From assembly GCF_016863175.1 (NCBI RefSeq), contig NZ_BOOJ01000022.1, positions 186,001 through 250,000 on the forward strand: a stretch of 64,000 nt of DNA, read 5' to 3'. Source of the DNA: Paraplanobispora siamensis (lineage in GTDB: Bacteria; Actinomycetota; Actinomycetes; Streptosporangiales; Streptosporangiaceae). The notes beneath the pieces are model-generated. The model was not told the DNA's origin. It ran no database searches and saw only the letters and a program-made list of their open reading frames with translations. Positions within the stretch are counted from its first letter, which is position 1. Each line of letters starts with the position of its first letter. Shown here in pieces: positions 8,401-14,397 of this stretch. Both the position numbers and the translations under genes were made by a program.

Positions 8401-9658
8401 CGATGGGCGACATCGCGTTCCTGGCGAAGTCCCGGTCGATCCGCTCGGCGACCTGGCGGCTCTCGAACCCCTCGGGCAGCACCCGGTGGTCCACGCTGCC
8501 GAACCGCGCGTGTCCGAACGGCGCGGCCAGCGCGACCAGCAGCACGCCGACGCCCACCAGATAGATCACGGGGCGTCTCATCACGCTGGAGGCGATGGCG
8601 TGCCAGGTCCCGCCCCGGTGCCGGCCGCCGAAGTCCGGCACGACCCTGATCGCGTCCACCTTCGGGCCGAGCACCGCCAGCAGGGCGGGCAGCACGATCA
8701 GCGCCGCCGCCATCGCGACGAGCACCACCGCCGCCGCGCCCAGCCCGATCGAGCGCAGGAACATCTGCGGGAACAGCAGCAGCCCGCACAGCGCGGTCGC
8801 CACGGTCAGGCCGGAGAAGGCGACCGTCCGCCCGGCCGTCATCATGGTCCGCACGATGGCCGTCTCCACCGGCGTCTCGCGGCGGATCTCCTCGCGGAAG
8901 GCGTTCAGGACGAACAGGGAGTAGTCGATGGCCAGGCCGAGGCCGAGCATCGTGACGACGTTCAGCGAGAAGACCGAGACGTCGGTGATCTCGGTGAGCA
9001 GCCGGAGCAGCGCGAGCGCGCCGATCACCGACAGCAGGCCGACGACGAGCGGGAGCCCGGCGGCCACCAGGCTGCCGAAGACGATGACGAGCAGGACGAG
9101 CAGGACCGGCATCGAGATCGCCTCGGCCTGCTGCAGGTCGAGGCCGGTCTGCGTGTTGAGGTCCATGAGCAGCGGGATCCGGCCGCCGATCTGGACGACG
9201 TATCCGGTGGGGGCGTCGCGGATCCGGTCCCTGATCGCGTCGTAGCCGCTCTGCTTGACCGGCTCGCCGCCGTGCAGGCTGATCAGCGCGTAGGTGGAGT
9301 GCCGGTCGGTGGAGGCGAGCTCCTTGGCATCGGTGCTCCAGTAGGTGGAGTACCGGGCGACGTGCTCGGCGGGCAGCGCTTTCAGCGCCGCGTCCACCGC
9401 GTCCCTGAACCGGTCGTCGTCGACGTCGATCGCCGGGTTCGTGTAGAGCACCACCACGTCGGGCGCGCTGCCGCCGAACCACTTGCCGCCCCACTGCGCG
9501 GCCATGGTCGACTCGGCGCCCGGATCGTCGAACCCGCCGTCGGACATCCGGCCGAACAGCCCCAGACCGAAGTATCCGGCCAGGACCGCGAACAGGGTCC
9601 CGAGTGCGAGCAGGGACCAGCGTCCGCGGTAGACGGTCCGTCCAAGCGACTCGAACAT
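5405..9658 (-). CDS. MmpL/RND-type lipid transporter with ~670-residue proline-rich C-terminal tail
   Basis: A 1417-aa protein. Residues 1 to about 735 form a complete MMPL transporter: a first membrane helix (LLALGTLFAVLAGYFGLGLF), a periplasmic domain, five helices with LGLAIDYSLFVLNAFREE, a second periplasmic domain and a second helix set with FGLSMDYELFLLSRV. The two acidic DY motifs are the proton-relay signatures of the family. MmpL proteins move lipids or lipid precursors across the membrane using the proton gradient. From about residue 745 to the end the chain is Pro/Ala/Glu-rich, roughly doubling the usual length, with tandem 16-residue and 12-residue repeats. Two copies of a Gly-x-Gly-Trp-x-Trp acidic motif lie near residues 1000-1018 and at the extreme C-terminus. 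The start at ATG 9658 overlaps the FAAL stop (TGATG). Confidence 0.9.
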   Translation of the reverse strand: MFESLGRTVYRGRWSLLALGTLFAVLAGYFGLGLFGRMSDGGFDDPGAESTMAAQWGGKWFGGSAPDVVVLYTNPAIDVDDDRFRDAVDAALKALPAEHVARYSTYWSTDAKELASTDRHSTYALISLHGGEPVKQSGYDAIRDRIRDAPTGYVVQIGGRIPLLMDLNTQTGLDLQQAEAISMPVLLVLLVIVFGSLVAAGLPLVVGLLSVIGALALLRLLTEITDVSVFSLNVVTMLGLGLAIDYSLFVLNAFREEIRRETPVETAIVRTMMTAGRTVAFSGLTVATALCGLLLFPQMFLRSIGLGAAAVVLVAMAAALIVLPALLAVLGPKVDAIRVVPDFGGRHRGGTWHAIASSVMRRPVIYLVGVGVLLVALAAPFGHARFGSVDHRVLPEGFESRQVAERIDRDFARNAMSPIDVIVLVERDLVGPMTAAAPGALSSDVGGQPGPVGAGNSGITPVTEIGPLDVKPFADRLEKLDHVTGVDVTGVSQNNGAVRLAVRYDKDPMSDEARALVQEIRDLASEPNIQDVVVGGPTAAQLDLESSLKSTLPWTALIVCLMTGLLLFVAFGSILLPIKAILMNVVSLGASFGVIVWAFQDGHLAGFLGFTPTGSIEATVTVLILAVVFGLSMDYELFLLSRVRAEWLRTGDNTAAVAAGLERTGGMITSAALLLLVVIAAFSTAGITVVKMLGVGMFVAIVVDATLVRALLVPATMRLMGDANWWLPASLRSFHRRIEIREHVLPRGELPPGRGTYVTVEREGGPASPRTPRPLEPVPARRLDPPPARPLEPASSHPPAPASPHLAEPASAHPMESASPHLAGPASAHPMEPASPHLAEPGSPRLLETVSPRHREASSRRLRPSFARRTESPSAPASPPPPPAPRLSPLIPSSRAPHSPDPASQTSASASQTPTPPPQAPPPASPPDPEPKSSSRQQRSNPYPWLPLDASSPQVPANGSEPRPPAPEPVPLPPPAPPRPPMPPAQAVPAGAPTPARKRKKVIKPNVDGPGWHWAEEDEDPSPPPQNPVQPPTAPPLQPLLTPPPAQAVPTPPPAQPVSDSSSAQAPPAPVPSPERQTPNSPPAQPAPPPVRPAATPPVPPPVRPEATPPVPPPVRPEATPPVPPPVQPEPTPLVPPPVRPAATPPIPPPVQPAAASPTLPVRPAATPPTSSPVRPEAAPLTPPPPLPVRPAATSSAPAPAAPPAPPRDSEADAEGARPVRRGPVVSSHLIDQLEPPVRRQADKAIVPITRPPVAGPAGPVPGTAAETGLAVPPAPTGPVAGEGITRAAPVSPEEPVPTAPMIEERPAPVSGERPAWAPGTPPPGKPVSEPFQSRHEPSRPEGPPAPPPMPPPMPPPTPEPVPEPEPVPPPVPVPRREPERKPGRAGGWVAVERRTTRVVRPKAGGAGWEWVEVEEG
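6277..6384 (-). repeat. 36-bp tandem repeat in the MmpL tail (3 copies)
   Basis: Three adjacent 36-bp units (6277-6312, 6313-6348, 6349-6384) differ at only a few bases. Each encodes 12 residues of the type PPVRPEATPPVP. Degenerate copies continue on both sides, from about 6160 to 6400. The units are contiguous and in frame. Confidence 0.85.
7143..7260 (-). repeat. 48-bp tandem repeat at the start of the MmpL tail
   Basis: Units at 7143-7190 and 7191-7238 are nearly identical and a partial third copy follows to about 7260. Each encodes a 16-residue Pro/Ala/Ser/His unit (PASPHLAEPASAHPME). This is the membrane-proximal part of the MmpL cytoplasmic tail. Confidence 0.8.
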
Positions 9659-11385
9659 CAGGCCCGGGAGCCCTCTGCCGCCGTCGTGAAGGCGCCGTCC
9701 AGATAGGCCTGCGCGCACGCGCGGCGGGCGATCTTCCCGCTGGAGGTGCGCGGTACGGCTCCCGCCTCGACCAGCGCGAACTCGTGCACCCGAAGGTCGT
9801 GGTTCCTGGCGACGGCGGCCCTGACGTTGGCCGCGACCTCACGGGGGTCGCGGCCCTCGGCCCTGCGCGACCGCTCGGCCACCACGACCAGCCGCTCCGT
9901 CTCCTCGCCCGGGACCGCGAAGGCCGCCACGTGGTCCCTGCGGACGGCCTCGTCGGCCTCCTGCACGGTCACCTCCACGTCCTGCGGGTAGTGATTGCGC
10001 CCGTCGACGATGACCAGGTCCTTGATCCGGCCGGTGACGTAGAGCTCGCCGTCGTGGATCACGCCCAGGTCCCCGGTGCGCAGCCAGGTCCCCTCCTCGC
10101 CCTCCAGCTCGTTGCCGAAGACCTCGGCGCTGCGTTCCTCGTCGCGCCAGTAGGCCCGCGCCACGTTCGGCCCCCGCACCCAGATCTCGCCGACCTCCCC
10201 GTCGGGCACGGCCCGGCCGTACGGGGAGACGACGGCCACGTCCTGTCCGGTCGGCACCCCGCAGGACACCAGCTCGCTGACCCTGCCCCGCCCGGCGTCC
10301 GGCCCGGTGACCGGTACGGCCCGCCCGGCGGTGAGCGCGTCCCGGTCGAACGCCGTCACCCGCACGGGCAGGTCGCGGTCCATCGCGGTGACGAACACGG
10401 TCGCCTCCGCCAGGCCGTACCCCGGGGTGTGCGCCTCGGGCCGCAGCCCGCACGCGGCGAACTCCTCGGAGAAGCGGTTGATCGTGCTGCCGCGCAGCGG
10501 CTCGGCGCCGTTGAGCATGACCGCGACCCCGGACAGGTCGAGCGCGGCCTTCTCCGCCTCGGTCACCCGGCTCGCCGTGTACTCGTAGGCGAAGTTGGGC
10601 CCGCCGGTGAACACGTCGTCGTACGCGCTGAGCATGCGCAGCCACCGGACCGGGTGCATGACGAAGGCCACCGGGTCCATGAACACCGCCCGGTTGCCGC
10701 CGACGATCGGCGCGGCGATCGTCGCGATCAGGCCCATGTCGTGGAAGAGCGGCAGCCACAGCGCCGCCGTGGACACCCGGGGGGTGGCCCGGAAGGCCCG
10801 CCAGAGCTGCTCGGCGTTGGCGGTGACGTTGCCGTGGCTGATCTCGACCCCGGCGGGGGCGCGGGTGGATCCGGAGGTGTACTGCAGGTAGGCCAGGTCG
10901 CCGGGGCCGATCGGCTCGGGCTCCCACTCGTCGGCGAGCAGGTCGGAGACCGTGTCCAGGGTGAGGACGGCCTTGGGCCGGGGGACGGACCGCCCGTCGA
11001 TGAAGGTCCGGACGCTCTCCAGCGCGGAGGTCGTGGTCAGCACGCAGACGGGGTCGGCGTCGGCGTAGGCGCGGATCAGCCGGTCGGCGTGGCCGGGCAG
11101 ATCGGGGGCGAACAGCGGCACCGCGATCACCCGGGCGTACATCGCGCCGAGCATCGCGACCACGTACTCCAGCCCCTGCGGCGCCAGGATCGCCGCCCGC
11201 TCCCCCGGCAGCGCCACCTCGCGCAGCCGTACGGCCAGCGCCCTGGCCCGCAGGTCCACCCGGGACCAGGACAGCGTGCGCTCCGTGCCGTCGGCGGAGT
11301 CCGCGTAGTCCAGGAAGGTGTAGGCCGGGGCGTCCGGGATCTCCCTCGCCCACCGTGAGACTCGGAGGATCAGCGGCTCGCTCAT
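9658..11385 (-). CDS. Fatty acyl-AMP ligase (FAAL, FadD32-like)
   Basis: A 575-aa member of the adenylate-forming superfamily. The P-loop-like motif YLQYTSGSTRAPAGV lies near residue 165, the ATP-binding TGDLG near residue 435, and the C-terminal lysine region PRTSSGKIARRAC near residue 555. Early LAPQGLEYVVAMLGAMYA and VPLFAPDLPGHADRL, with a C-terminal domain closely like FadD32, place it with the acyl-AMP ligases rather than acyl-CoA ligases. Such enzymes activate long-chain fatty acids with ATP and pass the acyl-adenylate to an acyl carrier protein, polyketide synthase or NRPS. It is first in the operon and its stop overlaps the MmpL start by one base (TGATG). No PKS, NRPS or carrier protein is encoded nearby, so the acyl acceptor must be elsewhere or the product a simpler lipid. 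Confidence 0.92.
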   Translation of the reverse strand: MSEPLILRVSRWAREIPDAPAYTFLDYADSADGTERTLSWSRVDLRARALAVRLREVALPGERAAILAPQGLEYVVAMLGAMYARVIAVPLFAPDLPGHADRLIRAYADADPVCVLTTTSALESVRTFIDGRSVPRPKAVLTLDTVSDLLADEWEPEPIGPGDLAYLQYTSGSTRAPAGVEISHGNVTANAEQLWRAFRATPRVSTAALWLPLFHDMGLIATIAAPIVGGNRAVFMDPVAFVMHPVRWLRMLSAYDDVFTGGPNFAYEYTASRVTEAEKAALDLSGVAVMLNGAEPLRGSTINRFSEEFAACGLRPEAHTPGYGLAEATVFVTAMDRDLPVRVTAFDRDALTAGRAVPVTGPDAGRGRVSELVSCGVPTGQDVAVVSPYGRAVPDGEVGEIWVRGPNVARAYWRDEERSAEVFGNELEGEEGTWLRTGDLGVIHDGELYVTGRIKDLVIVDGRNHYPQDVEVTVQEADEAVRRDHVAAFAVPGEETERLVVVAERSRRAEGRDPREVAANVRAAVARNHDLRVHEFALVEAGAVPRTSSGKIARRACAQAYLDGAFTTAAEGSRA

Positions 11386-11581
11386 GCTCGGGGTCCCCTC
11401 GCCGGAGTACAGGGATCTAGCAACTTACGGCAGGCGATACGTGCGGTTCTTGCCAAACCCCTGCACATTCCTCGTCGCCGGTTGTTACCGGCATGACAAG
11501 TGGGACCGGCCGTCCACGGCGACCCGGACCGGCCGTTCCCGCCTCCCTGCGCCGGGTCCGCCATCCCCGATAATCGGAACC

Positions 11582-11608
11582 ATGCACCCCACCCCGCGGA
11601 CGCGCTGA
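11582..11608 (+). CDS. Predicted 8-residue leader peptide (MHPTPRTR) coupled to the IclR gene
   Basis: ATG 11582 opens a nine-codon frame whose TGA stop (11606-11608) overlaps the IclR ATG (11608) by one base. A -10-like GATAAT (11569-11574) lies exactly 7 nt before the ATG, the spacing of a leaderless actinobacterial transcript. No convincing -35 is seen. If translated, it would hand ribosomes to the IclR start, which has no strong Shine-Dalgarno of its own. It could also be chance. Confidence 0.35.
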   Translation: MHPTPRTR

Positions 11609-12240
11609 TGGCGGCCGAGTCGTCGCAGACCCTCGAGCGCGGCCTGCGCCTGCTCCGCCTGCTCGCCGACGGCCACCGGGGGCTCACCCCCACCGAGCTG
11701 GCGGCCGAGCTGGGGCTGAGCCGGCCCGCGGTCTACCGCCTGCTCACCACGTTGCAGGAGGGGGGTTTCGTCCGCCGCGACGGTGACGGCCGCGTGCACC
11801 TGGGCTTCGGCGTGCTCGTGCTGGCGCGGGCCGTTCACCCCCTGCTCCGCGAGGGGGCGCTGCCGGCCCTGCGCCGGCTCGCCGAGGAGGTCGGCGCCAC
11901 CGCCCACCTCACCATCGCCGAGGGTGACGACGGCCTCGCGGTGGCGGTGGTCGAGCCGTCCTGGACCGACATGCACGTCGCCTACCGCGAGGGTTCCCGT
12001 CACCCCCTGACCAGGGGCGCCGCGGGCCTGGCCATCCTCGCCCTGCGGCGGGGCGGCACCGGCTACGTCGCCACCGAGGGCCAGCTCCAGGAGGGCGCCC
12101 ACGGCATCGCCGCCCCGGTCCCCGGCCTGCCCTGGCTGGAGGCCTCCGTCGGCGTGATCGCGTTCACCCCCCTGGACCCGGAGACCGTCGGCCCCCGGCT
12201 CACCGCCGCCGCGGCCGCCCTGTCCCGCTCGCTCGCCTGA
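11608..12240 (+). CDS. IclR-family transcriptional regulator
   Basis: A 210-aa DNA-binding regulator, slightly short for the family (about 250). Residues 1-65 form the winged helix-turn-helix (SQTLERGLRLLRLLADG, then LTPTELAAELGLSRPAVYRLLTTLQEGGFV). The remainder is the effector-binding domain, with AHLTIAEGDDGLAVAVVE and a late GIAAPVPGLPWLEASVGVIAF. ATG 11608 is used because the domain begins immediately after it and the frame upstream has no domain content. It stands divergent from the FAAL operon across about 220 nt, so it may control that operon, itself or both. Its 3' end overlaps the erm 3' end tail to tail by about 40 nt. Confidence 0.88.
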   Translation: MAAESSQTLERGLRLLRLLADGHRGLTPTELAAELGLSRPAVYRLLTTLQEGGFVRRDGDGRVHLGFGVLVLARAVHPLLREGALPALRRLAEEVGATAHLTIAEGDDGLAVAVVEPSWTDMHVAYREGSRHPLTRGAAGLAILALRRGGTGYVATEGQLQEGAHGIAAPVPGLPWLEASVGVIAFTPLDPETVGPRLTAAAAALSRSLA

Positions 12241-13144
12241 CCCCCTCCCCGGACTCCCCGGTCTCCCAGGACTCCCAGGACTCCCAGGACTCCCCGGTCT
12301 CCCCGGGCGAGGCGGGAGCGAGACGGTCGAAGACGACTCGCCACTGGTCGGGGTGGACGTAGGCGACGACCGTGCCGGGGTCGAGGCCGGCGGCGGCGAA
12401 GGCCTCGTCGAGCGGGCCGGCCGGGTGGCGCGTCCGCAGGGTCGCGTACAGCGAGCGGCCGGGCCCGGTGAAGCCGTACTCGACGAAGGCGCGATAGCCG
12501 GGCAGGTCGGGCGCCTGCTCGCGGCGCTCGATCCGCAGGACGGCCGAGTCGACGGAGGGGACGGGCCGGAACGCCTCGCGGCCGACGCGGTCCGTCATCT
12601 CCCAGGCGTACCAGGGCCAGGTCCGCACGGTCAGCATGCTCCATCGGCCGAAGCCGCCGGTGCGCTTGCGCGCGTACTCCTCCTGGGTGACCAGGGTGGC
12701 CGAGGTGAGCCCGGGCGCCCGCAGGCACCAGTCGACGATCTTCGAGGTGATCGCGTACGGGATGTTCCCCACGACCGCGAACGGCTCGCGCGGCACGGGG
12801 GCCTTCAGGAAGTCCCCCCGGACGACGCGGATGCGGGGGTCGTCCCGGGTTCCGGCGGAGAGCCTGACCGCCAGCCGGGGGTCGACCTCGTAGCCGATGA
12901 CCCGGCCGCAGGTCTCGGCGAGCGCCCGGGTCAGGACGCCCTCCCCCGCGCCGGGTTCGAGGACCAGGTCGTGGTGGCCGGCGGCCTTGACCACGCGGTC
13001 CACGATGTCGCCGTCGACGATGAAGTTCTGCGACAGGACGCGCCTGGCCCGGTCACGATCGTTTCCGCCGCCGGTCCCGCCGCCGCGGACACGGGCTTTC
13101 TTCTGGGTGTGGGAGTGGTTTCCGTGAGCGAATGAGTGCGCCAC
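12200..13144 (-). CDS. erm: 23S rRNA (adenine-N6)-dimethyltransferase, Erm family
   Basis: A 314-aa Erm methyltransferase, expected to methylate A2058 (E. coli numbering) of 23S rRNA and give macrolide-lincosamide-streptogramin B resistance. The family start RARRVLSQNFIVDGDIVDRVV is followed by the SAM motif VLEPGAGEGVLT, the acidic residue in IGYEVDPRL, and the catalytic motif NIPYAITSKIV; RPVPSVDSAVLRI follows. The N-terminal 30 residues are basic and His/Gly-rich, as in other actinomycete Erms. GTG 13144 is chosen because GAAAGGG lies 8 nt upstream. The C-terminus carries a GESWESWESWE repeat from a 9-bp tandem repeat. The 168-nt leader contains a predicted small peptide and an attenuator, so the gene is probably drug-inducible. 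No polyketide genes are nearby to suggest self-resistance. Confidence 0.92.
   Translation of the reverse strand: MAHSFAHGNHSHTQKKARVRGGGTGGGNDRDRARRVLSQNFIVDGDIVDRVVKAAGHHDLVLEPGAGEGVLTRALAETCGRVIGYEVDPRLAVRLSAGTRDDPRIRVVRGDFLKAPVPREPFAVVGNIPYAITSKIVDWCLRAPGLTSATLVTQEEYARKRTGGFGRWSMLTVRTWPWYAWEMTDRVGREAFRPVPSVDSAVLRIERREQAPDLPGYRAFVEYGFTGPGRSLYATLRTRHPAGPLDEAFAAAGLDPGTVVAYVHPDQWRVVFDRLAPASPGETGESWESWESWETGESGEGVRRASGTGRPRRR
12264..12290 (-). repeat. 9-bp tandem repeat encoding the Erm C-terminal WES repeat
   Basis: TCCCAGGAC occurs three times in a row (12264-12290) and in variant form on both sides. It encodes the repeated Trp-Glu-Ser triplet after the last conserved Erm segment, so copy number changes would be tolerated in frame. 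Confidence 0.75.
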
Positions 13145-13150
13145 AGATAT

Positions 13151-13242
13151 CGCCCTTTCGGGTCCGAGAGGAAATGGTCTCGGAAGGCCCGGGGCGCGAG
13201 TGGAGAAAGGCGTGCGTCCCTCTGGAAGGCGTGCGTCCCTCT
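13151..13242 (-). promoter_or_regulatory. Predicted erm attenuator: anti-Shine-Dalgarno repeat and SD-proximal hairpin
   Basis: In the mRNA sense, two near-identical 17-nt direct repeats (13242-13226 and 13223-13207) follow the leader peptide. The end of the second copy, CGCCTTTC (13212-13205), can pair with the erm Shine-Dalgarno region GAAAGGGCG (13159-13151), with one bulged G. A separate hairpin, TCCGAGA (13184-13178) with TCTCGGA (13169-13163) and an 8-nt loop, lies directly before the Shine-Dalgarno. These are alternative structures that could hide or free the erm start, as in other inducible erm genes. Pairing was worked out by eye. Confidence 0.5.
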
Positions 13243-13311
13243 CTACCGGCCCGGGGCCGGGTGGAGACGTATCCGGATGAACATCTGGGGTGCACGGCAT
13301 ATGACCGACAT
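13243..13311 (-). CDS. Predicted erm leader peptide (22 aa)
   Basis: ATG 13311 to TAG 13243 encodes a 22-residue peptide whose centre reads MFIRIRLHP. Known Erm leader peptides carry hydrophobic or Arg-Leu-Arg stalling motifs (IFVI-type and RLR-type), and FIRIRL resembles both. The -10 box of the predicted promoter ends 7 nt before the ATG, so the peptide would be made from a leaderless mRNA. The stop lies about 100 nt before the erm GTG, with pairing elements between. Function as a macrolide sensor is inferred. Confidence 0.5.
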   Translation of the reverse strand: MSVICRAPQMFIRIRLHPAPGR

Positions 13312-13318
13312 GCCGCTC

Positions 13319-13347
13319 ACGCTAGACACCGCCGCGACGGCGCACAA
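13319..13347 (-). promoter_or_regulatory. Predicted erm promoter
   Basis: On the minus strand TTGTGC (13347-13342) and TAGCGT (13324-13319) are separated by exactly 17 nt, a good housekeeping-sigma promoter. Transcription would start at or next to the leader peptide ATG at 13311, giving a leader of about 168 nt before the erm GTG. Confidence 0.55.
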
Positions 13348-13431
13348 ACGGTTTTCCGGCGGCGGGCCGCCGCCGTGCGCCGGGGGTGAACACCCCGCGC
13401 CGGCCGGCTCGCCCGGAGGTAGGTTGCCGGC

Positions 13432-14283
13432 GTGACGATGATCGAGTGCAACGGGGCACGGCTGGCGTACGACGAGGCGGGGCACGGGCCCGCGGTGGTG
13501 TTCTCGCACGCGGGGATAGCCGACCGGCGGATGTGGGAGCACCAGTTCCGGGCGCTGTCCGCCTCTCACCGGGTGATCCGCTACGACTGGCGCGGCTACG
13601 GCGAGTCCGCCGACGCCGAGGGCGAGTTCGCCCACTACGAGGACCTGCTGGCGCTGCTCGACGCGCTGGAGGTGGACCGGGCCGTGCTGGTCGGCTGCTC
13701 GATGGGCGGGGCCTACGCGGTGGAGGCCGCCCTGGCCGCGCCCGGCCGGGTGGCGGGCCTGGTGCCGATCGCCTCCGGACTGGCCGGGCACGCGTGGCCG
13801 CCGGAGATGCTGGAGCAGGCGCGCGAGCGCGTGCACAGCTCCGTCCCCGCCGACCGGCTGAGCGCCTACCGCGACAGAGGCGCCGCGGTCGATCCCGCCG
13901 ACGTGGATGCGATCGCCAGGGCCCAGGTCCTGTGGCAGGTCGCCGGTCCCGACCGCGGGAAGGACGACCTGGCCCCCGAGGTGTGGGAGGCGGCGGTGGA
14001 GATGTGCCGGGGCGTCTTCACCCGGCTCTGGAGCGGCCCGCCCTCGGCCGAACGGCTGCTCGAGCCGCCGGCCGCCGGCCGCCTGGACGAGGTGCGGCAG
14101 CCGACCCTGGTGATCAACGGCCTGTGCGACGTCCCGGGGATCCAGGCGGTGTCGGACCTGCTGGCCGACGGCATCGCGGGGGCCCGCAGGATCGACCTGC
14201 CGCGCACCGGCCACCTGCCGCCCCTGGAGCGCCCGGAGGAGGTCACCTCGGCCCTGACCGGCTTCCTGGCCGCCCTCCCCTGA
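13432..14283 (+). CDS. Alpha/beta-fold hydrolase
   Basis: A 283-aa hydrolase of the alpha/beta family. The oxyanion region VVFSHAGIADRRMWEHQ uses SHAG instead of the common HG motif. RYDWRGYGES follows, then the nucleophile elbow VGCSMGG near residue 88, a likely acid in VINGLCDVPG, and the histidine in RTGHLPPLERPEEV. The lid lies between residues 120 and 200. The GTG at 13432 is used; GGAGG lies upstream, and a -10-like TAGGTT (13420-13425) ends 6 nt before it, so a leaderless transcript is also possible. The gene is divergent from erm. Macrolide esterases belong to other families and no specific link to resistance is visible, so the substrate is unknown. Confidence 0.87.
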   Translation: MTMIECNGARLAYDEAGHGPAVVFSHAGIADRRMWEHQFRALSASHRVIRYDWRGYGESADAEGEFAHYEDLLALLDALEVDRAVLVGCSMGGAYAVEAALAAPGRVAGLVPIASGLAGHAWPPEMLEQARERVHSSVPADRLSAYRDRGAAVDPADVDAIARAQVLWQVAGPDRGKDDLAPEVWEAAVEMCRGVFTRLWSGPPSAERLLEPPAAGRLDEVRQPTLVINGLCDVPGIQAVSDLLADGIAGARRIDLPRTGHLPPLERPEEVTSALTGFLAALP

Positions 14284-14397
14284 CCGGCCGCCCCGGAATG
14301 GCTGTCCGTTCTGACCCATTGACTACATGAATGGGTTGCCTTGTCCAAAGCTGGGCAGACACACGAGGTGCGGACGAGCTCAGGGGGGGACAGGGCC

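Noticed and set aside
7268-9706. Long plus-strand open frame (over 800 codons, Asp/Gly/His/Gln-rich)
   Set aside because: It is antisense to the conserved MmpL core and has a composition typical of antisense frames in GC-rich DNA, with no domain pattern.
14284-14397. TTG at 14341 as the histidine kinase start
   Set aside because: It adds 19 residues without domain content, while the GTG at 14398 has a strong Shine-Dalgarno.
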